Positions 1 to 6,387 of a stretch of DNA of 6,502 nt are shown here, piece after piece. The translations under genes and the position numbers were made by a program. Within the stretch, counting starts at the first letter, position 1. Each line of letters starts with the position of its first letter. Below the pieces are notes generated by a model. That model saw nothing but the letters and a program-made list of their open reading frames with translations. It had not been told where the DNA came from and did no database searches. Location of the stretch: contig CABPCX010000113.1 in the NCBI GenBank assembly GCA_902406135.1, forward strand, positions 1 through 6,502. Reading direction: 5' to 3'. The DNA comes from an uncultured Eubacteriales bacterium. GTDB lineage: Bacteria; Bacillota; Clostridia; Lachnospirales; Anaerotignaceae.

Positions 1-1
1 T

Positions 2-91
2 GATTTTACAGGTGCTGAGATACTCCCTGTCCAGTATGACTGGGAATACTTATATAACGAAAAATTTGTAACTGCAAATAAAAAAGCTTAA
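2..91 (+). CDS. C-terminal end of a truncated gene, possibly an ABC transporter substrate-binding protein
   Basis: An open frame enters from the left edge and ends at a TAA at 89-91, giving 29 residues that begin DFTGAEILPVQYDWEYL and end in a lysine-rich tail (ANKKA). It is followed seven bases later by a hairpin terminator, as expected for the end of a real gene. The pattern 'D-x-T-G-A-[ED]-hydrophobic-x-P-V-x-Y-[DE]-W' resembles the C-terminus of periplasmic-type (in Gram-positives, lipoprotein) substrate-binding proteins of iron(III)/thiamine/polyamine-like ABC transporters. The fragment is short and this match is from memory, so the family call is weak. That a coding end is present is more secure than its identity. 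The gene is not pcrB, which precedes pcrA in Bacillus, as far as this short piece shows. Confidence 0.5.
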   Translation, partial: DFTGAEILPVQYDWEYLYNEKFVTANKKA

Positions 92-97
92 ACTGAG

Positions 98-133
98 AAA
101 CGGGGAGTTAAATAAGATTAACGTCCCGTTTTT
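98..133 (+). terminator. Intrinsic terminator after the upstream gene
   Basis: AAACGGG (98-104) pairs with CCCGTTT (125-131), and inside it GTTAA (107-111) pairs with TTAAC (118-122) around a six-base loop. A two-by-two internal mismatch (GA opposite GT) separates the two helices. The hairpin runs into a T tract (129-133). It is placed to end transcription of the gene that stops at 91. It lies only eight bases before the pcrA ribosome binding site, so it could also act as a leader hairpin for the pcrA operon. Confidence 0.8.
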
Positions 134-154
134 GAGATAATAGGAGATAAGAAT

Positions 155-2383
155 ATGATAGGTTACGAACAGTTAAACCCTATGCAGCAGGAAGCTGTTA
201 AACAGAAAGACGGAGCTGTTTTGATATTGGCCGGAGCAGGCTCAGGAAAGACAGGAGCTCTTACGGTAAGAATAGCGGATATGCTTGAACACGGCATAAG
301 ACCCTATAATATCCTCGCCATTACTTTTACCAATAAAGCGGCAAAGGAAATGCGCGAAAGGGTGGATAATCTGGCTGGCGCAGCTGCTCAGGATGTATGG
401 ATAAGCACATTCCATTCAACCTGTGTAAGGATACTTAGAAGAGAAATAGACAAAATTGGATTTTCAAAGGATTTTTCCATATATGATGCCGATGACCAAG
501 AAAAGGTTATGAAAGAGGTATTTAAGGAGCTTAATATGAGTATAACGGACAAGCGTTATACCGTAAGATATGCCATAAGCGCCATAAGCCGCCTGAAAGA
601 AGAAATGATATCTTGGGAAGCCTATCTCAAGGAAGTCGATAAGGCTGATATAATGGCATGGAAAACTTCCAGAGTATATGAGACATATCAGAGCAGGCTT
701 TTAAGGAATAATGCGTTAGACTTTGATGACCTTATTTATAAGACCGTGTATCTTTTCAGAACAAGACCCGATGTGCTTGCGGCATATCAGGATAGATTCA
801 GATATATAATGGTGGATGAGTACCAGGATACAAACACTTCTCAGTATGAACTTGTAAAACTGCTTGCTTCAGGGCACGGAAACCTCTGTGTAGTAGGTGA
901 TGACGACCAAAGTATATATGGATGGAGAGGTGCAAACATAAGGAATATCCTTGATTTTGAAAAGGATTTCCCTGATGCAAAAGTTATAAAACTTGAGCAG
1001 AATTACCGCTCCACAAAAAATATCCTTTCGGCTGCAAACTGTGTCATAAAAAACAATAAGTCAAGAAAGGATAAAACCCTCTGGACGGAAAACGGCAGCG
1101 GAAGTGTAATACATATTTTCAGGGCTGAAAATGACATTGAAGAAGCCGTTTTCGTGGCTGAAACAATAGATAAGAATGCATTAAACGGAAAAGCGTCATA
1201 TAACGATTTTGCCGTATTATACCGCACAAATGCCCAGTCCAGAGCCATAGAGGACAGATTTGTAAAAAAAGGAATACCCTATAAACTTTTCGGCGGAGTA
1301 CGCTTTTATGAAAGACGAGAGATAAAGGATATACTTGCTTATCTTAAGCTTTTGGATAACCCGGCCGATGCCATAGCTCTGAAAAGAATAATAAATGTGC
1401 CCAAAAGAGGCATAGGAGATAAAAGCATAGAAACTGCCGAGCTTATAGCCGCAGAAAAAAATATAACTCTGTTTTCGGCTTTAGGAAGAGCTGCGGAATA
1501 TCCTGAGCTCAAGAGCAGAGGTAAAAAACTGACCGATTTTTATGACTTTATGTGTGACATAAAAAAGAGGTCGGAGAGTATGAGCGTAAGCGATATAATA
1601 AATACTATAGCTGAGGAGACAGGTTATAAGGGTGAATTGGAAGCTGACGGAAGCGACGATGCAATGATGCGTATCGAAAATATAGACGAATTTGTGGCAA
1701 AAGCAGTGGAATTTGAAAAGACAACGGAAGAAGCCACACTTTCAGCATTTTTGGAAGATGTAGCTTTAGTAGCTGATATAGACGGTTATAATGAAGATGA
1801 TGACGCCGTTGTTCTTATGACGCTCCACAGCGCAAAGGGTCTGGAATTCCCCTATGTATTTATGATAGGAATGGAAGAGGGCCTTTTCCCCGGAAACAGA
1901 GCTATCATTTCCGGAGACCCTAAACAGATAGAAGAAGAACGCAGATTGTGCTATGTTGGAATAACAAGGGCAAAGAAGGAACTTTTTATGACCTATGCTC
2001 TCCATAGAATGCAGCACGGAATCATACAGTACAGCGCACCTTCAAGATTTCTTGCGGAACTTCCTCCCGAACTTCTGGACAACAGATTTAAAAAGAGGGA
2101 GCCTGTTCAGCAGCCAAGACACTGGAGCTTTGAAGACAGCATAAAAACACCCAAAAGACCGGTAGTTTCAAATCCTTATAAAACCGAACTGCCAAAACCT
2201 AATAAAGTATCCATAAACTTCAGTATAGGAGATAAGGTAAGGGCTCCTAAATACGGAGTTGGAGAAGTTAAGGATATAAAAAGCGCTGGTGCAGACTATG
2301 AGGTCACTGTAGCATTCAGCGGAAAAGGAACCAAGAAATTTATGGCAGGACTTTCAAAATTAATTAAAGTTGAAACGGAGTAA
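155..2383 (+). CDS. pcrA: PcrA-type superfamily 1A ATP-dependent 3'-5' DNA helicase
   Basis: This cytoplasmic helicase translocates 3' to 5' on single-stranded DNA with ATP. In Firmicutes, PcrA serves nucleotide excision repair, rolling-circle replication, removal of RecA filaments and conflicts with RNA polymerase. The full SF1A motif set is visible: Q motif around Q11/Q12, Walker A GAGSGKT 27-33, TFTNKAAKEM 57-66, TFHS 85-88, Walker B VDEYQD 220-225, motif III GDDDQSIYGWRG 248-259, LEQNYRS 280-286, motif V TLHSAKGLEF 556-565 and motif VI CYVGITRAK 599-607. A variable linker leads to a Tudor-like C-terminal domain (about 689-742, FSIGDKVRAPKYGVGEV...), which in PcrA/UvrD contacts RNA polymerase; this argues for PcrA over Rep. 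The length of 742 is normal. The ATG at 155 has AGGAG at 142-146, eight bases upstream. Oddity: residue 34, just after GKT, is Gly where Arg is usual. It heads an operon with ligA. Confidence 0.97.
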   Translation: MIGYEQLNPMQQEAVKQKDGAVLILAGAGSGKTGALTVRIADMLEHGIRPYNILAITFTNKAAKEMRERVDNLAGAAAQDVWISTFHSTCVRILRREIDKIGFSKDFSIYDADDQEKVMKEVFKELNMSITDKRYTVRYAISAISRLKEEMISWEAYLKEVDKADIMAWKTSRVYETYQSRLLRNNALDFDDLIYKTVYLFRTRPDVLAAYQDRFRYIMVDEYQDTNTSQYELVKLLASGHGNLCVVGDDDQSIYGWRGANIRNILDFEKDFPDAKVIKLEQNYRSTKNILSAANCVIKNNKSRKDKTLWTENGSGSVIHIFRAENDIEEAVFVAETIDKNALNGKASYNDFAVLYRTNAQSRAIEDRFVKKGIPYKLFGGVRFYERREIKDILAYLKLLDNPADAIALKRIINVPKRGIGDKSIETAELIAAEKNITLFSALGRAAEYPELKSRGKKLTDFYDFMCDIKKRSESMSVSDIINTIAEETGYKGELEADGSDDAMMRIENIDEFVAKAVEFEKTTEEATLSAFLEDVALVADIDGYNEDDDAVVLMTLHSAKGLEFPYVFMIGMEEGLFPGNRAIISGDPKQIEEERRLCYVGITRAKKELFMTYALHRMQHGIIQYSAPSRFLAELPPELLDNRFKKREPVQQPRHWSFEDSIKTPKRPVVSNPYKTELPKPNKVSINFSIGDKVRAPKYGVGEVKDIKSAGADYEVTVAFSGKGTKKFMAGLSKLIKVETE

Positions 2384-2389
2384 AAGCCA

Positions 2390-4321
2390 ATGGACAGAAT
2401 GAAAGAGCTTATTGATATACTTAATGAGGCGTCAAGGGCCTATTATCAGGAAGACAGGCAGATAATGAGCGACCACGAATATGATGGGCTTTATGATGAA
2501 CTTGTAAAACTTGAGAATGAAAGCGGCATAGTATACGGAGGAAGCCCCACGCAGAGGGTAGGCTATACAGTGCTCAGCTCCTTACAGAAGGTAAAGCATG
2601 ACAGTCCAATACTTTCGCTGGATAAAACCAAGGAGCCCGATAAGCTTGTAAGCTGGCTTGGAGATAAGGAAGGCATAATCAGCTGGAAGCTGGACGGACT
2701 TACCATAGTGCTTACTTACAATAACGGCGAACTTCAAAGGGCCGTAACAAGAGGCAACGGCGAAATTGGAGAAGATATAACCCATAACGCTAAATATTTT
2801 AAAAACCTGCCTAAGAAAATTAAATTTAACGGTGAGCTTAACCTCAGAGGAGAAGGAATAATAACTTTTACAGAGTTTAACAGAATAAATTCAATGCTGG
2901 GAGAAGATGAAGTATATAAAAACCCCAGAAATCTGTGCAGCGGTACCGTAAGACAGTTAAACAGCAAGACATCAGCAGACAGAAATGTTATGTTTTATGC
3001 CTTTACCCTCGTAAGGGCGGAAGGAAAAGACTTTGAAAAAAAGAGCGAACAGCTTGAATTTCTTAAAAATCTTGGATTTGATGTAGTAGAGCATTACGTT
3101 GTTAAAGCCGATGAAATAAAAGACAAAATAAAAATGTTTGCTGAAAAGATAGAACATAACGATTTTGCTTCGGACGGACTTGTTCTTACCTTTGACAGCA
3201 TAGCTTACAGTAATTCTCTTGGCATAACATCAAAATTTCCCAGAGACTCCATAGCATTCAAATGGAGCGATGAACTGGCGGAAACTACCCTTACGGACAT
3301 AGAATGGAACACATCGAGAACAGGAAGAATTAATCCTGTAGCTGTTTTCGAGCCGGTGGATATTGAAGGCTCAACGGTCAATAGAGCCAGTGTTCATAAT
3401 GTAAGCGTCCTTGAGAGCCTTAAGCTGGGTGTAGGTGATAGGATAAAAGTATATAAGGCAAATATGATAATTCCCCAGATTGCAGAAAATCTTACCTGCT
3501 CGGCAACGGCTGAAATACCTAAAGTATGTCCGGTATGCGGAGGAGAAACTGAAATCAGGTCCCTGAGGGAGGGTGCGGAACTTTATTGTACCAATCCCAA
3601 CTGCTCGGCACAGAGGATAAAGGCTTTGGTACATTATGTATCCAGAGACGCAATGAACATAGAGGGCCTTTCAGAGGAGACAATAAAGAAGTTTGCCGAT
3701 ATGGGTATTTTAAATAATTATACAGATATTTACGATATCCATTCGCATACAGAGATAATGGAAATGGACGGTTTTGGCAAAAAGAGCTTTGACAATCTTG
3801 TGGAGGCCATAGAAAAATCGAAAAATGTTCCTCTGGAGAATTTTATAAATGCCCTCGGAATCAATCATGTTGGACTTGCCAATGCCAAACTGCTTTGCAG
3901 GCACTACAACAGCGATATTGAAAGCATAGTAAACGCAGACCCTGTGGAATTGAGTGAAATTGAAGGTTTTGGAGAAGTAATAGCCCATAGCATACACTCA
4001 TATTTTGATAACAAAGAAAATATGGAGCTCTTTAATAAGGCTGTATCAATCCTTAATTTCACCGGACAGAGTGAAGTGGGAGACAAGCTTGCAGGAATTA
4101 CATTCGTAATTACAGGCGATGTGGAAGAGTTCAAAAACAGAAATGAAGTAAAGGCTCTTATTGAGTCACTGGGCGGAAAAGTTACCGGCAGTGTTACTTC
4201 AAAAACCAACTACCTTATAAACAATGACGTTAACTCAACGTCATCAAAAAATAAAAAGGCAAAAGAATTAAACATACCAATAATAACTGAAAAAGAATTT
4301 ATTGCTATGATAGAGGAGTAA
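2390..4321 (+). CDS. ligA: NAD+-dependent DNA ligase LigA, divergent clostridial type
   Basis: LigA seals nicks in duplex DNA using NAD+, in replication and repair. Visible domains: Ia, the NMN-binding part (about 1-40, with Y18, D28, Y31, D32); the adenylation domain with KLDG 100-103 (K100 the nucleophile), an RGE motif, NPRN, DG at 262-263 and K291; an OB fold around 295-375; a four-cysteine zinc finger (C380, C383, C400, C405); helix-hairpin-helix repeats (about 408-555); and a BRCT domain (566-643). The length of 643 is near the family norm of 650-690. The start is set by GGAG at 2377-2380, nine bases upstream and overlapping the pcrA end; M4 lies too far from it. Oddity: three residues reported essential in E. 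coli LigA differ, with H23 replaced by Tyr (Y19), E113 by Ser (S98) and K290 by Thr (T267). I recall similar sequences in Lachnospiraceae LigA, so this looks like a lineage form, not a decayed gene. It is cotranscribed with pcrA (six-base gap). Confidence 0.96.
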   Translation: MDRMKELIDILNEASRAYYQEDRQIMSDHEYDGLYDELVKLENESGIVYGGSPTQRVGYTVLSSLQKVKHDSPILSLDKTKEPDKLVSWLGDKEGIISWKLDGLTIVLTYNNGELQRAVTRGNGEIGEDITHNAKYFKNLPKKIKFNGELNLRGEGIITFTEFNRINSMLGEDEVYKNPRNLCSGTVRQLNSKTSADRNVMFYAFTLVRAEGKDFEKKSEQLEFLKNLGFDVVEHYVVKADEIKDKIKMFAEKIEHNDFASDGLVLTFDSIAYSNSLGITSKFPRDSIAFKWSDELAETTLTDIEWNTSRTGRINPVAVFEPVDIEGSTVNRASVHNVSVLESLKLGVGDRIKVYKANMIIPQIAENLTCSATAEIPKVCPVCGGETEIRSLREGAELYCTNPNCSAQRIKALVHYVSRDAMNIEGLSEETIKKFADMGILNNYTDIYDIHSHTEIMEMDGFGKKSFDNLVEAIEKSKNVPLENFINALGINHVGLANAKLLCRHYNSDIESIVNADPVELSEIEGFGEVIAHSIHSYFDNKENMELFNKAVSILNFTGQSEVGDKLAGITFVITGDVEEFKNRNEVKALIESLGGKVTGSVTSKTNYLINNDVNSTSSKNKKAKELNIPIITEKEFIAMIEE

Positions 4322-4330
4322 AGGCAGCGG

Positions 4331-4636
4331 ATGTTTTTAAAATCGAAAGGCTTGATTAATATGGGAGAATTAAGGAAAATACCCGGAGTAGGTAAAGAAA
4401 TAGAAAAAGACCTCATTGAACTTGGCATAAACTCCATAGATGACCTTAAGGGCAGAGACCCACAGGAGCTCTATGACAGGGAATGTATGATGAAGGGCGT
4501 AAAGATAGACAGGTGCCAGCTTTACGTATACCGTCTGGCGGTATATTTTGCCGAAAACAGCGAGCACGAAGCTGAGAAGCTTAAATGGTGGTACTGGAAA
4601 GATAAAGAGTATCCTTATGCCAATAATGGCAAATAA
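4331..4636 (+). CDS. Small helix-hairpin-helix protein of the Cdd1 ('pathogenicity locus') family
   Basis: This 101-residue protein is built around one helix-hairpin-helix motif (IPGVGKEIEKDL, 17-28, then ELGINSIDDLKG to 41). A conserved-looking second half follows: C52, C62 in VDRC-like context (IDRCQLYVYRLAVYF, 59-73) and KWWYWKD near the end (85-91). This matches the Cdd1 family, named after a gene beside the toxin locus of Clostridioides difficile; the family's function is not established. HhH motifs usually bind DNA backbone, so a nucleic-acid role is inferred. It follows ligA by nine bases with no terminator, so it is probably part of the pcrA operon. The start is uncertain. ATG 4331 has AAGG at 4321-4324 (and GAGGAG at 4313-4318), while ATG 4361 (residue 11) has AAGG at 4347-4350. 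The second start gives 91 residues beginning MGELRKIPGVGK, closer to how I recall family members starting. Confidence 0.85.
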   Translation: MFLKSKGLINMGELRKIPGVGKEIEKDLIELGINSIDDLKGRDPQELYDRECMMKGVKIDRCQLYVYRLAVYFAENSEHEAEKLKWWYWKDKEYPYANNGK

Positions 4637-4698
4637 ACGTAATGCATCAGCTTAAGAGACTTTTCCTGAGTTAACGGATAAATAAAGGAGCTGGTACT

Positions 4699-5094
4699 AT
4701 GAAAAAGATAACAGCTGTTTTATTGATATTAATGTGTTTTACAGCACTAGCCGGATGCAGCAATACATCATCCAAAGATGTATATTATTTTCCGGAGCCC
4801 ACAAAAGAAATAAAAGTGGTTAAAGTGTCTGAAGGCGAAGAAACGGAATTAGTTATCGGTTCGGAAAATTATGATGCTAAAGATTTATCGGTGGTGCCTG
4901 TTATGGAATGGTTTTACGGACTTGAGTTAAAGGAATGCGAACGGCCAGAAAATGTAGAAGGAAGCGAAAGCTATACTTTTACAGTAGACGGACAGTCAGC
5001 CTTTACCTATGAAAACAGGGGAGACAAAGCCTATATTATTGCCGATAGCAAATGGTATGAAGTTAAAAATCCTTCTGTACCTCCCATTGAATAG
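4699..5094 (+). CDS. Small predicted lipoprotein of unknown function
   Basis: The 131-residue product starts with a lysine pair, a hydrophobic stretch and a lipobox (LAGC) whose cysteine is residue 20. It should therefore be exported by Sec, lipidated at C20 and anchored on the outer face of the membrane. The mature part (111 residues) has no further membrane segment. It is rich in Glu/Lys, with a hydrophobic core region (about 63-79, including MEWFYGL at 69-75) and an aromatic, proline-ending tail, WYEVKNPSVPP (119-129). The tail recalls uncharacterised clostridial lipoproteins, but I cannot name a family. The start is well supported by AAGGAG at 4685-4690, eight bases before ATG. It lies 62 bases after the Cdd1-like gene with no terminator between them, so it may be read from the pcrA operon; I see no convincing promoter in the gap. 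A strong hairpin terminator follows. Confidence 0.85.
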   Translation: MKKITAVLLILMCFTALAGCSNTSSKDVYYFPEPTKEIKVVKVSEGEETELVIGSENYDAKDLSVVPVMEWFYGLELKECERPENVEGSESYTFTVDGQSAFTYENRGDKAYIIADSKWYEVKNPSVPPIE

Positions 5095-5112
5095 AACATT
5101 TAATAGCATTTT

Positions 5113-5148
5113 AAAAGGTGTATACTGAATTTCAGTATACACCTTTTT
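5113..5148. terminator. Strong intrinsic terminator between convergent genes, probably bidirectional
   Basis: A perfect 16-bp inverted repeat (5113-5128 with 5132-5147) with a three-base loop (5129-5131) is flanked by A and T runs. Read on the plus strand it ends in TTTTT (5144-5148), the normal form for terminating the lipoprotein gene that stops at 5094. Read on the minus strand it ends in TTTT (5116-5113), then AAAA follows after TT at 5112-5111 is crossed as complement, so its U tract is short. It can still stop transcription of the dehydrogenase gene, whose stop codon lies only five bases away. Confidence 0.88.
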
Positions 5149-5153
5149 ATATT

Positions 5154-6248
5154 TTAGTATGTTATCTTTCCGAGGAATTTTTCCATATCTATTCCGTATT
5201 CATCACATATAACGGCCATTTCTTTTATTGTGTTCTCATTTACGGGAACACCTTCTTTAAGTATTCTTTCAACGGCTTCTGCTTCTTTTTCACCGTGAGT
5301 ATAGATTCTTGTCTGTCCGTCAGCCTTGGGTGCTTCTCTAAGCTCTTTGAGGAAGGTTGAGAAATGTTCTCTTATTTCATCGGGATTTCCAAAGAGGTTA
5401 GGATTTATAGCAGCAAAACCATGGCATGTTCCTCCGGTTGAACCGATATTTGTGTGGTTTGATGTAAGACCCATAGAAAGTATGGATGAGAATATTTCAG
5501 CAACCATACCGTAGCCGTAGCCCTTATGTCCGCCTAAAAGTTCAGTAGGTCCGCCTAAGGGGAGTATTCCGCCGCCTTTTTTCTGTTCAATGTTTGAGAG
5601 TATTTCCGCTGCATTTGTTCCGACTTTGCCTTCGGCATTTACTGTCCAGCCCTCAGGAAGGGGAGCGCCTTTTTTGTTATAAACTTCAACCTTTCCTCTT
5701 GTAACCACTGTTGTTGAAGCGTCAAAGAGGAAATCGTAGGGCTCTGCTGGTACTGCAACAGCAATGGGGTTTGAACCTATCATTGCCAGACGTCCGTTTG
5801 TAGGCACCATTATGGCTTCGCTGTTTGTGCATGAGAAACCGATAAGACCTTCTTTGCAGGCCATTTTTGCATAGTATCCGGCAATTCCGTAGTGATTTGA
5901 GTTTCTTACAGTAACGATACCGATACCGTTTTTCTTAGCTTTTTCGATGGCAAGGCTCATGGCATAGTGGCCTAAAAGCTGGCCTGTGCCGTCGTGCCCG
6001 TCAATAACAGCGCTGACAGGTGTTTCAAAAACAACTTCTTTTTCAGCGCCTAACACAAGACGTCCGTTTTTAATGCTCTTGTAGTAACGTACCATTCTCT
6101 GCATACCATGTGATTCTATTCCGTAAAGGTCGCTGGTAAGGAGTACGTCTGTTATTATTTCAGCTTCTTCAGCAGTATATCCCATTTTCTGAAAAACTTC
6201 GTGGGAAAAGTTCTTTAATGCTTCATATTTCAAAGTAGCGTAAGCCAT
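5154..6248 (-). CDS. Ldh-family NAD(P)-dependent dehydrogenase (malate/L-lactate/ureidoglycolate dehydrogenase superfamily)
   Basis: This 364-residue cytoplasmic oxidoreductase belongs to the family of ureidoglycolate (AllD), L-sulfolactate/malate (ComC/MdhA-type) and 2,3-diketogulonate (DlgD) dehydrogenases. They interconvert 2-hydroxy acids and 2-oxo acids and are unrelated to classical Rossmann-fold LDH/MDH. Family hallmarks seen: SHG at 46-48 with R51, GHDGTGQ 84-90, RNSNHYG 115-121 with H119, GSNPIA 158-163, a D-A-S motif at 176-178 and GGHKGYG 239-245. H47 and H119 are the likely catalytic or substrate-side residues by family analogy. The substrate cannot be set from sequence; no allantoin, sulfonate or sugar genes adjoin it. 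I chose the ATG at 6248-6246 because AGGAGG lies seven bases upstream. The in-frame ATG at 6278 would add ten residues and place the ribosome binding site inside the gene. It has its own promoter and is convergent with the repair operon. Length is typical of the family (about 330-370). Confidence 0.92.
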   Translation of the reverse strand: MAYATLKYEALKNFSHEVFQKMGYTAEEAEIITDVLLTSDLYGIESHGMQRMVRYYKSIKNGRLVLGAEKEVVFETPVSAVIDGHDGTGQLLGHYAMSLAIEKAKKNGIGIVTVRNSNHYGIAGYYAKMACKEGLIGFSCTNSEAIMVPTNGRLAMIGSNPIAVAVPAEPYDFLFDASTTVVTRGKVEVYNKKGAPLPEGWTVNAEGKVGTNAAEILSNIEQKKGGGILPLGGPTELLGGHKGYGYGMVAEIFSSILSMGLTSNHTNIGSTGGTCHGFAAINPNLFGNPDEIREHFSTFLKELREAPKADGQTRIYTHGEKEAEAVERILKEGVPVNENTIKEMAVICDEYGIDMEKFLGKITY

Positions 6249-6255
6249 ATTTATA

Positions 6256-6261
6256 CCTCCT
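6256..6261 (-). promoter_or_regulatory. Ribosome binding site that fixes the dehydrogenase start
   Basis: On the minus strand this reads AGGAGG, a full anti-16S match, followed by a seven-base spacer (TATAAAT) and ATG at 6248-6246. It decides for the 364-residue product over the ten-residue longer reading that begins at 6278. Confidence 0.9.
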
Positions 6262-6279
6262 GATAAATGATTACACATA

Positions 6280-6308
6280 ATTTTACAGTAATTTTATGTC
6301 ATATTCAA
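6280..6308 (-). promoter_or_regulatory. Candidate sigma-A promoter of the dehydrogenase gene
   Basis: Minus strand: -35 TTGAAT (6308-6303), a 17-base spacer and -10 TAAAAT (6285-6280), matching four and five of six consensus bases. Transcription would start near 6273, giving a leader of about 25 bases that holds the AGGAGG site. The region is AT-rich, so chance matches are possible, but position and spacing are right. A small dyad, ACATAA (6275-6280) and TTATGT (6294-6299), overlaps the -10 and spacer. Confidence 0.6.
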
Positions 6309-6358
6309 TATTAAATTATTTAATTATAATGTATATTAGAAAATAAAATTTTGCAAAT

Positions 6359-6385
6359 AAAAAGGAGGGTGTAGCCCTCCCTTTT
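6359..6385 (-). terminator. Intrinsic terminator of the right-edge minus-strand gene
   Basis: On the minus strand GGAGGG pairs with CCCTCC around the loop CTACA, extended outward by a G-U pair and AAAA/TTTT, and it ends in TTTTTATTT. It begins two bases after the stop codon at 6388-6390. It insulates the dehydrogenase promoter region from the gene upstream of it. Confidence 0.85.
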
Positions 6386-6387
6386 AT

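Larger units (their letters stand above)
155..4636 (+). other. Probable pcrA-ligA-cdd1-like DNA repair operon
   Basis: Three plus-strand genes are separated by only 6 and 9 bases, and the ligA ribosome binding site lies inside the end of pcrA. No hairpin-plus-T-run terminator is seen between them, so one transcript is likely. It may continue into the lipoprotein gene at 4699 and end at the hairpin at 5113-5148. The pcrA-ligA order is conserved in many Firmicutes. Confidence 0.8.

Noticed and set aside
66..94. Possible promoter TTGTAA, 17-base spacer, TAAACT before pcrA
   Set aside because: Each box matches only four of six consensus bases, it lies over the end of the upstream gene in AT-rich sequence, and the start site would fall within the terminator hairpin. 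Too weak to list as a feature.
3904..4209. 101-codon minus-strand open frame opposite ligA
   Set aside because: Antisense to conserved HhH and BRCT coding sequence, with no recognisable domain or ribosome binding site; a shadow frame.
4637..4698. Terminator or promoter between the Cdd1-like gene and the lipoprotein gene
   Set aside because: Only short palindromes (CTTAAG, GTTAAC) occur, with no stem plus T run. The best -10-like string would put the transcription start within the ribosome binding site and has no -35 partner.
5118..5360. 80-codon plus-strand open frame starting in the terminator
   Set aside because: It begins inside the hairpin and runs antisense to the well-supported dehydrogenase, with no ribosome binding site; its composition is that of a shadow frame.
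5154..6248. Horizontal transfer of the dehydrogenase gene based on codon use
   Set aside because: It uses more GGT, ATC and ATT codons than pcrA and ligA, but ATA is still its commonest Ile codon. The shift is mild and fits higher expression as well as transfer.
6249..6278. N-terminal extension of the dehydrogenase from an upstream ATG
   Set aside because: The ten extra codons contain the AGGAGG ribosome binding site of the inner start, and the ATG lies close to the predicted transcription start, leaving no leader.
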